A stretch of DNA of 64,000 nucleotides from Lewinellaceae bacterium. Lineage in GTDB: Bacteria; Bacteroidota; Bacteroidia; Chitinophagales; Saprospiraceae. Of the stretch, positions 36,965 to 46,438 are shown piece after piece (position 1 is the stretch's first letter; every line of letters starts with the position of its first letter). A program made the translations under genes and the position numbers. The notes under the pieces were generated by a model. That model saw only the letters and a list, made by a program, of their open reading frames with translations. It was not told the DNA's origin and made no database searches. Location: assembly GCA_020636135.1 (NCBI GenBank), contig JACJYK010000002.1, positions 124,001-188,000 on the forward strand. Reading direction: 5' to 3'.

Positions 36965-37854
36965 AGCTTCGTAAACTTGGAAAAACCGACAATATGCTCA
37001 GTGAAATCGGCCTTGGCTGTATGTCATTGCCCGTAGACAATGAAGCTGAGTCGATCAAGTTGATCCATCATGCGCTGGATGCCGGCATCAACGTTCTGGA
37101 TACCGCTGACCTGTATCAGCAGGGCGGGAACGAAGAGGTTGTCGGGAAAGCCATCCATGACCGGCGGGATAAGGTGTTTCTTTGTTCCAAGGTAGGAAAT
37201 GAATGGAAAGCGGACGGGAGCTGGACCTGGAACCCCAGGAAGGAATACATTGTAAAAGCAATAAAAGAGAGTTTGAAGCGCCTGAAAACCGATCACATTG
37301 ATTTGTATCAGATGCACGGCGGTACCATGGAGGATCCGCTCGATGAAAGTCTGGAGGCAATGACGCAACTACAGTCGGAAGGCCTGATCCGTAATTATGG
37401 AATTTCTTCGATCCGCCCCACCGTCATCAAGTGGTGGGTGGAAAACTCGGGTTTAGCCAGTGTAATGGTTCAATACAGCTTGCTGGACCGCCGGCCGGAA
37501 GAGCAGATCTTTCCTTTGCTGGCCGACAAAGGGATCGGCATTTTGCTCCGGGGCACATTGGCCCAGGGATTATTGGTCGATAAGCCGGCGAAAGACTATC
37601 TGGCGCGTAATGCGGATATGGTGGCTTTCGTCCAGGAAAAGATCAAACAGGTGGCTGGTTCCTTATCTCCGGAACTGGTCGCATTGAATTTTGTCCTTAA
37701 ACGCTCCGAAGTAGATGTGGCTGTGGTAGGCATCCGTACGGAAAAACAACTTAAAGGCATGATAGCAGCATTGGACTACAAGCTGTCTGCAGACGATTAT
37801 ATGGCCCTCAAAGAAGCCGCACCGGCTTATACCTACGAGGATCACCGGATCTGA
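36961..37854 (+). CDS. Aldo/keto reductase
   Basis: 297 residues of the NADPH-dependent aldo/keto reductase barrel. The catalytic tetrad is present: Asp in LDTADLY, Tyr in the same segment (DLYQQG), Lys in FLCSKVG, and His in YQMHGG. The cofactor end is represented by VAVVGIRTEKQL. It is translationally coupled to the preceding lipoprotein gene through an ATGA overlap. Substrate unknown; the family reduces aldehydes and ketosugars. The 157-base gap after it contains a small hairpin (CTGGAC/GTCCAG around 37876-37892) without a T run. Confidence 0.92.
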   Translation: MKLRKLGKTDNMLSEIGLGCMSLPVDNEAESIKLIHHALDAGINVLDTADLYQQGGNEEVVGKAIHDRRDKVFLCSKVGNEWKADGSWTWNPRKEYIVKAIKESLKRLKTDHIDLYQMHGGTMEDPLDESLEAMTQLQSEGLIRNYGISSIRPTVIKWWVENSGLASVMVQYSLLDRRPEEQIFPLLADKGIGILLRGTLAQGLLVDKPAKDYLARNADMVAFVQEKIKQVAGSLSPELVALNFVLKRSEVDVAVVGIRTEKQLKGMIAALDYKLSADDYMALKEAAPAYTYEDHRI

Positions 37855-38011
37855 GATAATCCTTTATACCATTTTCTGGACGCAGTGTCCAGTCACTCTC
37901 CAGCAGGTAGTCCGTTTGGTGATTTAGCTCACATGGCCGCTCTGAGGTTGCCAGTTGTGGGGTTATTACCCATAAAATGCTTTGAAAGTTTTCTAAATTG
38001 AGCGCCTCTTA

Positions 38012-41000
38012 TTGATGAAAAAAACGGTAGACATGCGCAAACACATTTTCTCCTGGATATTATCCATAATTCTTGCTATTCCAGTCCTGCAAGCCCAGGT
38101 TCCGGAAACCTACTACAACAATCTTAAATGGCGTAATATAGGTCCTGAACGAGGCGGTCGCTGCCTGGGCGTGTCGGGTTCACCCGGGCGCCCCAATGAG
38201 TATTATTTTGGAGCTACCGGCGGCGGATTGTGGAAAACGACCGACGGAGGGAACGAATGGGCACCGGTTACTGATGGGCAGTTGACCAGCTCATCCGTTG
38301 GAGCTGTTGCTGTCGCAGAGACCAATCCTGACATCGTGTATATCGGTATGGGAGAATCGGAGTTGCGCGGCAGCATCACCCAGGGTGACGGAGTTTACAA
38401 GACAACCGATGGAGGCAAGACCTGGCATCACATCGGCCTGACCGAGACACAGGTTATTTCGCGTATCCGCGTTCATCCGACGAATCCGAACATCGTGTAT
38501 GTTGCTGCCCTCGGTCACCCTTATGGAGACAATGAGGAAAGGGGTGTTTTTAAATCCGTGGATGGAGGCAACACCTGGAAAAAAGTATTGTACGAAAGTC
38601 CTAAGGCAGGTGCAGCGGATCTGATCATTGACCGTACCAACCCCAACGTTTTGTATGCTACTACCTGGCAGGTTTACCGTAAAGCCTGGAAAATGTGGGG
38701 CGGCGGGCCTTACTGCAAATTGTGGAAATCGGTCGATGGCGGGGATAACTGGATTGAACTCACCAAAAACCCGGGCATGCCGGAAGGCCCCCTGGGCAAG
38801 ATAGGTATTACCGTTTCTCCTGCGGATCCCAACCGACTCTATGCGATCGTGGAGGCCAATGAAGGGGGCGTATTCCGCTCCGATGACGGTGGCTGGACCT
38901 GGAAGCGCACCAATGACGAACGGAAACTGCGTCAACGGGCCTTTTATTACTCACGCATCTATGCTGACCCCTGGGATAAAGATGTCGTCTATTGCCTCAA
39001 TGTGGGCTTCTTTAAATCCACCGACGGCGGAAAGAATTTTGACATTACCATAGATCCACCACATGGTGATAATCACGACCTGTGGATCGATCCGAATGAT
39101 CCGCAACGCATGATCAGTGGGAATGATGGAGGAGGTGTCGTCAGTCTCAATGGAGGTAAGACCTGGACCGAAGAAGATTATTGTACTACGCAAGTTTACC
39201 ATGTTATGGCGACCAGCGATGTTCCCTATCATGTCGCCGGTGCCCAGCAGGACAACAGCACCCTGGCCATACCCAGTGACGGATGGGATCATATGCAGGC
39301 GCGCGGTCCCAATCATGGCTGGTATTATGCTGTTGGTGGAGGAGAAAGCGGTTACATTGCCCAGTCGCCTACCGATCCGGATGTATTCTATGCCGGCAGT
39401 CAGGGGGCATTGCTGACCCGGTACAACCGCAAGACCGGTCAGGTGCGGGATATTCAGGTCTATCCGCGCTTCTTTTCGGGAGAGCCGTCCAGCGCATTAC
39501 CGGAAAGATGGCAATGGACCTTCCCCATCGTTTTCAGCCCGCAGGACCCAACCATCATGTATACGTGCTCCCAGCATGTCTGGAAGACCATGGACGATGG
39601 CCAGACCTGGGAGAAAATCAGCCCGGACCTCACGTACGCCGACCCGGAAACGTTAGGCGAAACCGGAGGTATTATTACCAATGACATGAACGGACCGGAG
39701 ATCTACGCCACGGTTTTTGCACTGGCACCGTCCAACTTTGATATCAATACCATCTGGGCCGGATCGGATGACGGCAAGATCAACATCACCCGCGACGGCG
39801 GAAAGAAATGGGTTGACATCACCCCCAAGGATTTACCTAAATTCTCCCGTGTAAGTATTATCGAAGCATCCCATCACGATCCGGGTACAGCCTATGTAGC
39901 GGCTAACCGTTATCAGGTGGATGACCGGGAGCCCTATGTATTCCGCACGACGGATTATGGTAAGACCTGGACAAAAATTGTTACCGGTATCAAGCCCGGA
40001 CATTTTGCCCGTGCTGTGCGGGAAGACCTGGTCCGGCCAGGATTGCTTTTCCTGGGTACAGAACATGGTGTCTATGTATCCTTCGACAATGGAGATCACT
40101 GGCAGCCCATTCAGCTGAATTTGCCGGATACGCCTATCCGTGACCTGGTCGTCAAGAACGATGATGTAGTATTGGGAACCCATGGACGCGGATTTTGGAT
40201 CCTGGATGATATCAATCCATTGCGCGAGGTGAATGCGGAAGTAATGCAAGGCCCGGTCACCTTGTTTCAGCCCTCAGATGCGATTCGCAGCGTTTACAAT
40301 GCAGCCATCCAGTATTACCTTCCCAAGCAGGCTGACAGTGTGACCATTGAGATCCTTGATGCGCACGGAAACCTGATCCAATCGTATACAGGTAAGCAAC
40401 CAGACAATAAGTCCAACAACAATGTGCCCTGGTATATGCGAAGCGGTCCTGCAAAGCCGACCACCAAAGCCGGGATCAATGAATTCACCTGGGATCTGAA
40501 TTATCCGGGAGCGACCGTCTTTGATGGGATGATCATCTGGAGCGGAAGGCCGCAGGTTGGTCCGAGTGCACCGCTTGGGGATTATCAGGTAAGGATTACG
40601 GTAGGTGATCACCAGGAAAAGAAAAATTTTGCGATTAAAATTGATCCCAATCTGCAAGGGGTTACGGCCAAAGATCTGGAGGAACAATTTGAACTCGCCA
40701 TGCAGATCCGGGATAAAACCAGTGCAGCAAATGAAGCGGTGATTCAGATAAGACAAATTCGCAAAGAGATCCAGGACCGAATGGCCCAGGTCAAATCGGA
40801 TGACCTGAAAAAACAGATGCAGACTTTGCTGGACCAGATGAAACCCATCGAGGAAGATTTGTACCAGGTGCGTAATCAGAGCAATCAGGATCCGCTGAAC
40901 TTCCCGATCAAGCTTAACAACCGGCTCGCATCCCTGCGGAGAAGTGTAGAGACAGGTGATGCCAAACCTACATCAGCTGCTCACCAGGTTTTCAAAGAAC

Positions 41001-41125
41001 TGTCAGCTGAACTGGCTGGACATCTGGATAAACTGCAAATGGTCATCAACAATCAGTTGCCGGCCATCAATCAGGCATTGTCCAAAGAAGGATTAAAAGC
41101 CATCGCAGGAAGTGGCAAGCCATAA
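38012..41125 (+). CDS. Secreted BNR/Asp-box (sortilin-like) propeller protein
   Basis: 1037 residues. A signal peptide ends at about LQAQVPETYY. At least 11 Asp-box motifs (S/T-x-D-x-G-x-x-W/F) are visible, such as KTTDGGNEW, KTTDGGKTW, KSVDGGNTW, RSDDGGWTW, KSTDGGKNF, KTMDDGQTW, ITRDGGKKW, RTTDYGKTW and VSFDNGDHW. They span residues about 65-700 and indicate two beta-propellers of the VPS10/sortilin or glycosidase-like type. The last 250 residues hold a beta domain and a coiled coil (IRQIRKEIQDRMAQVKSDD). No T9SS domain is seen. Often annotated as glycosyl hydrolase, but no catalytic residues can be assigned here. Confidence 0.85.
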   Translation: MMKKTVDMRKHIFSWILSIILAIPVLQAQVPETYYNNLKWRNIGPERGGRCLGVSGSPGRPNEYYFGATGGGLWKTTDGGNEWAPVTDGQLTSSSVGAVAVAETNPDIVYIGMGESELRGSITQGDGVYKTTDGGKTWHHIGLTETQVISRIRVHPTNPNIVYVAALGHPYGDNEERGVFKSVDGGNTWKKVLYESPKAGAADLIIDRTNPNVLYATTWQVYRKAWKMWGGGPYCKLWKSVDGGDNWIELTKNPGMPEGPLGKIGITVSPADPNRLYAIVEANEGGVFRSDDGGWTWKRTNDERKLRQRAFYYSRIYADPWDKDVVYCLNVGFFKSTDGGKNFDITIDPPHGDNHDLWIDPNDPQRMISGNDGGGVVSLNGGKTWTEEDYCTTQVYHVMATSDVPYHVAGAQQDNSTLAIPSDGWDHMQARGPNHGWYYAVGGGESGYIAQSPTDPDVFYAGSQGALLTRYNRKTGQVRDIQVYPRFFSGEPSSALPERWQWTFPIVFSPQDPTIMYTCSQHVWKTMDDGQTWEKISPDLTYADPETLGETGGIITNDMNGPEIYATVFALAPSNFDINTIWAGSDDGKINITRDGGKKWVDITPKDLPKFSRVSIIEASHHDPGTAYVAANRYQVDDREPYVFRTTDYGKTWTKIVTGIKPGHFARAVREDLVRPGLLFLGTEHGVYVSFDNGDHWQPIQLNLPDTPIRDLVVKNDDVVLGTHGRGFWILDDINPLREVNAEVMQGPVTLFQPSDAIRSVYNAAIQYYLPKQADSVTIEILDAHGNLIQSYTGKQPDNKSNNNVPWYMRSGPAKPTTKAGINEFTWDLNYPGATVFDGMIIWSGRPQVGPSAPLGDYQVRITVGDHQEKKNFAIKIDPNLQGVTAKDLEEQFELAMQIRDKTSAANEAVIQIRQIRKEIQDRMAQVKSDDLKKQMQTLLDQMKPIEEDLYQVRNQSNQDPLNFPIKLNNRLASLRRSVETGDAKPTSAAHQVFKELSAELAGHLDKLQMVINNQLPAINQALSKEGLKAIAGSGKP

Positions 41126-41137
41126 ATGCCGGGAAAG

Positions 41138-41178
41138 GGCATCCTGCTGATGGTTATCATTATGGTCAGCAGGGTGCC
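41138..41178 (+). other. Long hairpin after the Asp-box gene
   Basis: A 13-base stem (GGCATCCTGCTGA at 41138-41150 with TCAGCAGGGTGCC at 41166-41178, one G-T pair) has a 15-base loop, 13 bases after the stop. There is no T run, so it may protect the mRNA end or be a weak terminator. Part of its right arm (GTGCCACTTGA) recurs imperfectly at about 41250. Confidence 0.55.
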
Positions 41179-41303
41179 ACTTGAACTTCAGTCTGTGAAA
41201 CCGGGTTTCTTAAGGAAGTGCTGTATGAAAAATCCTGTAAGGAACAGCGTGCCACCTGATCTTCGAATTCAGCACTCAGGTGGGATTTATTAAATATAAA
41301 CCA

Positions 41304-42947
41304 ATGTATCCAATGCGCATTACTTTCATCTTAATGCTGGCAGCTTTGATGGCATGTCAGACGACTCAGCAACCCGTCACCGTAGAATCTTCCGATTTCG
41401 ATCAATACCTGTCCGTACTGGCTTCCGATAGTTTACAGGGCCGGAAACCATTCACACAGGGGGAAGAACTGACCGTGGACTACCTGAAGAGTGAAATGCA
41501 GAGTATGGGTGTGGAGCCCGGCAACGGAGATTCCTACTACCAGAAGGTTCCCATGGTGGAGATCACCGGGCATCCATCGGAAGACATGAACATTGTCGGT
41601 AAAGGCACTTCGGTCGATCTGAAACTGGACAAGGATTTTGTATTGACTACCCAGCGTGAAGAAGAAAAGCTCACGCTTAACGGATCCGAGCTGGTCTTCT
41701 GTGGATATGGGATTGTTGCACCTGAATACGGCAAGAACGACTACGCCGGTATTGATATGCATGGTAAAACCGCCCTGGTATTAGTCAATGATCCCGGATT
41801 TCGTCAGGATGACAGCGTTTATTTTAAAGGCAATACCATGACCTACTATGGCCGCTGGACCTACAAATACGAGGAAGGAGCTCGTCAGGGTGCCGACGCT
41901 GTGATCATCATTCATGAGACCAATATGGCCGGTTATCCCTGGTTTGTGGTGCAAAGCGGATGGTCTGGAGCACGACTTGGATTGCGGTCGGAAAACAAAA
42001 ATGCGGATAAATGCGCCATGGAATCCTGGATCACCCTGGATGCGGCCAAGCGCATCATGGAAGCTGCCGGTGTTGATTTTGCCCAGCTCATCCAAAATGC
42101 CAAGAAACCGGACTTTAAACCTCAAACATTGGGGATGACGGTTTCCGCTTCACTGGAGAATACCTTCAAGTACGATGAGTCCCGGAATGTGGTTGGCAAG
42201 ATCACTGGAAGCACACGGCCCGACGAATACATTCTTTATTCGGCTCACTGGGATCATTTCGGGATTGGCAAAGCCGTGGATGGCGATAGTATTTACAATG
42301 GCGCCCTGGATAACGGATCAGGGACTGCCGGACTGCTGGCAATTGCCAATGCATTTACCAAATTGCCCAAGGCTCCGGACCGGTCAGTGATCTTTTTGTT
42401 TGTGACTGGTGAAGAACAGGGTTTGTTGGGTTCTCAATATTATGCGGAACATCCGATCTATCCGATACCCCACACCATAGCAGACATCAATATGGATGGC
42501 CTGAATCCCAATGGGCCTATGAAAGACCTGACCATAACCGGACTGGGTCAATCCGATATGGATGACATAGCCAAGGAAGAGGCTGCCAAACAGGGACGAT
42601 ACATTTTAGGGGAGCAAGAGCCTGAAAAGGGATTTTTCTACCGATCCGATCATTTCAATTTTGCCAAAGTAGGGGTACCCGCTTTATTTGCACAAGGAGG
42701 ATACGACCATGCTGAAAAAGGCAGGGAGTACGCCATGGAGAAGCAAAAAGATTACACAGCTAACCGGTACCATAAACCTCAGGACGAATACGATAAAGCG
42801 ACCTGGGATTTACGGGGTATCCAGCAGGATATGCAGTTATTTTTCAACATAGGAGTACGGCTGGCTGACGGCCAGGAAATGCCTCAATGGAAAGCCAATT
42901 CAGAGTTTCGGGCACGGAGGGAGGCGGATCTGAAGCTGTTGGACTGA
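41304..42947 (+). CDS. M28-family metallopeptidase lipoprotein with PA domain
   Basis: About 547 residues from the ATG at 41304; the GTG at 41280 also opens the frame, and the ATG at 41313 gives the tightest lipoprotein signal (MRITFILMLAALMAC). A PA domain insert (GIDMHGKTALVLVNDPG) precedes the M28 zinc aminopeptidase core. Metal ligands and catalytic residues are visible: SAHWDHFGIG (His, Asp), GALDNGSGTAGLL (bridging Asp), VTGEEQGLLGS (Glu-Glu), ADINMDGLN (Asp) and YHKPQDEY (His). It is probably an envelope-anchored aminopeptidase that trims peptides in the periplasm. It stands alone between the Asp-box gene and the convergent fused gene. Confidence 0.93.
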   Translation: MYPMRITFILMLAALMACQTTQQPVTVESSDFDQYLSVLASDSLQGRKPFTQGEELTVDYLKSEMQSMGVEPGNGDSYYQKVPMVEITGHPSEDMNIVGKGTSVDLKLDKDFVLTTQREEEKLTLNGSELVFCGYGIVAPEYGKNDYAGIDMHGKTALVLVNDPGFRQDDSVYFKGNTMTYYGRWTYKYEEGARQGADAVIIIHETNMAGYPWFVVQSGWSGARLGLRSENKNADKCAMESWITLDAAKRIMEAAGVDFAQLIQNAKKPDFKPQTLGMTVSASLENTFKYDESRNVVGKITGSTRPDEYILYSAHWDHFGIGKAVDGDSIYNGALDNGSGTAGLLAIANAFTKLPKAPDRSVIFLFVTGEEQGLLGSQYYAEHPIYPIPHTIADINMDGLNPNGPMKDLTITGLGQSDMDDIAKEEAAKQGRYILGEQEPEKGFFYRSDHFNFAKVGVPALFAQGGYDHAEKGREYAMEKQKDYTANRYHKPQDEYDKATWDLRGIQQDMQLFFNIGVRLADGQEMPQWKANSEFRARREADLKLLD

Positions 42948-43010
42948 TAACTTCAGACTTTGTATTCCAGTTGCCAGGTATAAGAATTGTCAGCGGGTTA
43001 GCTGGATTGG

Positions 43011-46000
43011 TCAGATTTGCATTGCATCTTCCTTCAATGTTTGGCTAAGCAGTTGCAGACAAAGATCGATCTGTTCCCGGGTGATGCACATCGGTGGTTT
43101 GATCTTAATGACATTATCATCCGGACCATCCGTACTCATTAGTATTCCCAGCGTACGCATACGATTAACCAGGTAACCGGCGGCCCGGGTAGCGGGCATT
43201 TTCGTGCCGGGGTCTGCGACGAGCTCAAAACCGAGGAATAAACCTTCACCCCGCACATCCCCGATGATGGGGTTTGCTACAGCAAGTTCAGCCAAATTTT
43301 TTTTCAGGTACAGCCCCATGCGGGAGGCGTGTTCCGGTAGCGCTTCGTCATCAAGAATGCGGAGCACTTCAAGGCCAATGGTAGCCGATACCGGGTTGCC
43401 TCCGAATGTATTGAAGTATTCCATGCCCGTGTGAAAGGCTTCGGCCACCGCCCGGGTTGTGAGTACTGCCCCCAGCGGGTGGCCATTACCGAAGGGCTTC
43501 CCGATGGTGACCATGTCGGGCTTGACCCCATATTTTTCGAAGGCAAAAAAATAATCTCCGGCCCGGCCCAATCCATGTTGTACTTCATCGGCAATGCACA
43601 GACCGCCGGCTTGGTGCATGGCTGCATAGACTGCCGGAAAATAGTCATCCGGAGGTACAATTTGTCCTCCGCAACTCATGATGGTCTCTGCGATCAGGGC
43701 TGCGGGGGTAACCTCTTGCTGCTGCCAGAGCCGGATACGATCCATAGCATCGCGGGCATAGGTGCGGTCACTGCCCGGGTGGTCAGCCAGAATGCCGCGA
43801 TAAGGATCAGGCCGGGGGAGCAGTAAGGTATGTTCCGGTTGGCCTTTTCCCCCTTTGCGGTTGAACTTGTAGGAACTGACATCCACACAGGCCTGGGTGT
43901 TGCCATGATAACCCATATCCAGCGCTGCCATCCGTGAACGACCGGTGATGGTGCGTGCCATCCGCATGGCCAACTCGTTGGCTTCACTGCCGGAGTTGAC
44001 GAAGTAGCACACTTCAAGGTGCCGGGGTGCTTTAGCCAGGAGGTATTCCGCGCAATCGATGATGGCGGGATGCAGGTAACGCGTATTGGTGTTCAGGACG
44101 GCCATTTGATTTTGCCCTGCCCTGACCACCCGTTTATTTTCGTGCCCGGCATGTGCTACATTGTTGACGGTGTCCAGGTATTTGCGGCCGTCGGCAGCGA
44201 TTAAATAACTCATTTCGCCACGCTGCATGTGTAAGGGTTGCCGGTACGAAAGACTGAGATTTGGACCCAAAACGTTTTCACGTCTATGCAGCAGTTCTGT
44301 CTGGTCCGGGCGGCGATTTTTCCGGCGCTCAGCCTCTGCTGCAGCGAGAGGTGGAATCCAGAGCATGGGATCGGGGTTGTTGCTGCTCCAGATATCGATC
44401 TGACTCGCATAGGCTACCCCGGGAAAATCCCCTGTCCAGCCATGCAAGTCCAGGATGATCTGGAAATGAAGGTGGGGAGGCCAGCCTCCATTTTCTGACA
44501 TTGCGCCGGTATGTGCAATACAATCGCCCGCCTTCACCTGCTGGTCGGGAGCCAGACCGGACAGCGAGTTACGGGATAAATGACCATATAGGGTATAAAA
44601 GGTAAGATCGCCGGAATGATGTTCAAGGATAATGGTTGCCCCGTAATTGCGATCTCCCCGGTTATCCTGCAAACTGTGTACGGTACCTTCCCAGGGAGCA
44701 TGAACAGGTTCTCCGGCGGGAGACCATATGTCCAGGCCCAGGTGCTGGGTACGCCAGCGTGGGCCTTCCGCACCCAGATCCCGGAAATGGTCTGATGTAT
44801 AAAGCGGTCGGATCTCACGGTAGCCACCGTAGCCAATTCCATTCCTTTTAGCGCCGACCATCTGGCGTATCTTATTATCGAAGGTGTCCAAATCGACGTA
44901 TTCCTCAAAGTGGCCCAGGGCAGTGCTGGCAATGCCCAGATCCAGATAGACACCCTGAAGATTCCAATCCGCCTGAATGACGGGCTGAAAAGAAGGATGA
45001 CTCCCGATCCACTGATCGTAAGCATATCGTTTCGGGCTCGGTTCCCAGCCGCAAGCCTGCCGGAAAACCATTTCAGCATAGGCCGGATCGGTGTCCAGCC
45101 AGTGATCGATCATTTCCCATACCCCCTGATTGCTTACCTGGAGATAGGCGTTTTCCGGATGCTCTTTTAAGTTGATCACCGCAACGGTTGCACTGATCAA
45201 TAAACGGGCCCCGATACAGCCACCCAGGCAGTGGATCTCCTCCGGAGTCAGCGGATGGTGCTTGTGGTAGGCCTGGATCAAAGGGATAGCCTGGTGCACG
45301 GGGTCTGGCTTCCCCATCAGCAGATAGGTGCAGGCTATGGCAAGGTCATGGATGGTCTGGGTATAGACGATGTCACCGAAATCGATGAATCCTGCAATGG
45401 AGGGCTGGTAAGGATCCGGGGTGACCAGAATATTGTAATCGTTGGCGTCGTGGTAGAGTACCTGTTTACGCAAAGATGCCCAGGCTGTTTGCTGGATCTC
45501 AAACCGGTGGTATAGTGCCTGAATCTTCGATCGTTCGGTAGGGGCAAAGAGGTCCTGGTGAGGCTTTGTCCAGCTTATTTCGGCAATGTTCCATTTGAGA
45601 AACCGATGTGCATGAGGATGGTCAAAATCCCGCAGTGCGGAGGTTAACCCGGCGAGTTTTTTTCCGGTGTCCGCAAGCAATTCCGGACTTTGCGGATTGA
45701 CCTGGGCAAATAGTCTCCCGGGTACCCATTCCAGTACCTGCAACCACATTCCGGGCTGTATCTCCTGATAGGTTGATCCATGGAGGTCCGGAACGGAATA
45801 GGGCAAACCAAAATCACGGATGCGGCCATGCACATGGTCCATTGCCCGGTGTTGCAGATCAAGCCAGGGACCTGCTTCGGGTTCCTGGTTAATTTTTACA
45901 ACATAGCGGTTATTTCCTGGGGTGGTAAGCCTGTAATGAAGTCCGAGCTCCCCCGGCAATGCATGCCATTCACCCTGCAGGTTGTAGTTGTCTTTTAAGT

Positions 46001-46025
46001 ACTTTACCAGTTGAGCCTCATCCAT
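43011..46025 (-). CDS. Fused APH-type kinase, M23-like domain and class III PLP phospho-lyase
   Basis: 1004 residues with three domains. Residues about 1-330 are an aminoglycoside-phosphotransferase-like kinase with the catalytic loop YHDANDYNILV near 191 and the metal Asp in FIDFGD near 212. Residues about 400-560 are an M23/LytM-like domain keeping the zinc pattern: HLGLD near 427 and PPHLHFQ near 516. Residues about 590-1000 are a class III aminotransferase fold with the PLP lysine in IGKPFGNGHPLG near 841, resembling ethanolamine-phosphate and phosphohydroxylysine phospho-lyases. A kinase that phosphorylates an amino alcohol and a lyase that eliminates the phosphate form a logical pair. 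The M23-like part is unexplained. Divergent from rpsU. Confidence 0.9.
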   Translation of the reverse strand: MDEAQLVKYLKDNYNLQGEWHALPGELGLHYRLTTPGNNRYVVKINQEPEAGPWLDLQHRAMDHVHGRIRDFGLPYSVPDLHGSTYQEIQPGMWLQVLEWVPGRLFAQVNPQSPELLADTGKKLAGLTSALRDFDHPHAHRFLKWNIAEISWTKPHQDLFAPTERSKIQALYHRFEIQQTAWASLRKQVLYHDANDYNILVTPDPYQPSIAGFIDFGDIVYTQTIHDLAIACTYLLMGKPDPVHQAIPLIQAYHKHHPLTPEEIHCLGGCIGARLLISATVAVINLKEHPENAYLQVSNQGVWEMIDHWLDTDPAYAEMVFRQACGWEPSPKRYAYDQWIGSHPSFQPVIQADWNLQGVYLDLGIASTALGHFEEYVDLDTFDNKIRQMVGAKRNGIGYGGYREIRPLYTSDHFRDLGAEGPRWRTQHLGLDIWSPAGEPVHAPWEGTVHSLQDNRGDRNYGATIILEHHSGDLTFYTLYGHLSRNSLSGLAPDQQVKAGDCIAHTGAMSENGGWPPHLHFQIILDLHGWTGDFPGVAYASQIDIWSSNNPDPMLWIPPLAAAEAERRKNRRPDQTELLHRRENVLGPNLSLSYRQPLHMQRGEMSYLIAADGRKYLDTVNNVAHAGHENKRVVRAGQNQMAVLNTNTRYLHPAIIDCAEYLLAKAPRHLEVCYFVNSGSEANELAMRMARTITGRSRMAALDMGYHGNTQACVDVSSYKFNRKGGKGQPEHTLLLPRPDPYRGILADHPGSDRTYARDAMDRIRLWQQQEVTPAALIAETIMSCGGQIVPPDDYFPAVYAAMHQAGGLCIADEVQHGLGRAGDYFFAFEKYGVKPDMVTIGKPFGNGHPLGAVLTTRAVAEAFHTGMEYFNTFGGNPVSATIGLEVLRILDDEALPEHASRMGLYLKKNLAELAVANPIIGDVRGEGLFLGFELVADPGTKMPATRAAGYLVNRMRTLGILMSTDGPDDNVIKIKPPMCITREQIDLCLQLLSQTLKEDAMQI

Positions 46026-46116
46026 GAATTACAGTCGCTGAATTGGTTGGATAAATGTACGTGGATGAGGTAAAAAGGGAGCTATTTACGGGTTGGTTTT
46101 ATTCTGAACGGACCTA

Positions 46117-46147
46117 TTGTAAATATCAAAGTTATGGTATAATTTTG
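46117..46147 (+). promoter_or_regulatory. rpsU promoter
   Basis: TTG at 46117-46119, 20 bases, then TAATTTTG at 46140-46147, a full match to the Bacteroidota consensus. It lies 38 bases before the rpsU start. Confidence 0.7.
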
Positions 46148-46184
46148 CCTCGCTTTTTTCAAATCTTGATTAATTCGAAGTAGT

Positions 46185-46382
46185 ATGTTAATCATTGAAG
46201 TTAAAGACAACGAATCTATTGACAAGGCGTTGAAGCGTTATAAGCGCAAATATCAGAGTGTTGGGATTCTGAAGAAATTGCGTGATCGTAAACACTTCAC
46301 CAAGCCTTCTGTACAGCGCCGTAATGAAGTCATGAAAGCGGTCTACAAGCAGCAGAAAATCAGTGAGATGGAAGTGGATTGA
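46185..46382 (+). CDS. rpsU: 30S ribosomal protein bS21
   Basis: 65 residues, the normal length. LIIEVKDNESIDKALKRYKRK, SVGILKKLRDRKHFTKPS and QRRNEVMKAVYKQQ are typical of bS21. It joins the 30S subunit near the 3' end of 16S rRNA; in Bacteroidota bS21 has been tied to hiding the anti-Shine-Dalgarno sequence. The ATG at 46185 is preceded by ATTCGAAGTAGT, which has no Shine-Dalgarno sequence. Monocistronic, with its own good promoter; the next gene is convergent. Confidence 0.96.
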   Translation: MLIIEVKDNESIDKALKRYKRKYQSVGILKKLRDRKHFTKPSVQRRNEVMKAVYKQQKISEMEVD

Positions 46383-46438
46383 TCGCTAGCATCATCCTTT
46401 CCATCTCCTTTTTCTTTCCCGATACTTCCTGCCAATAG

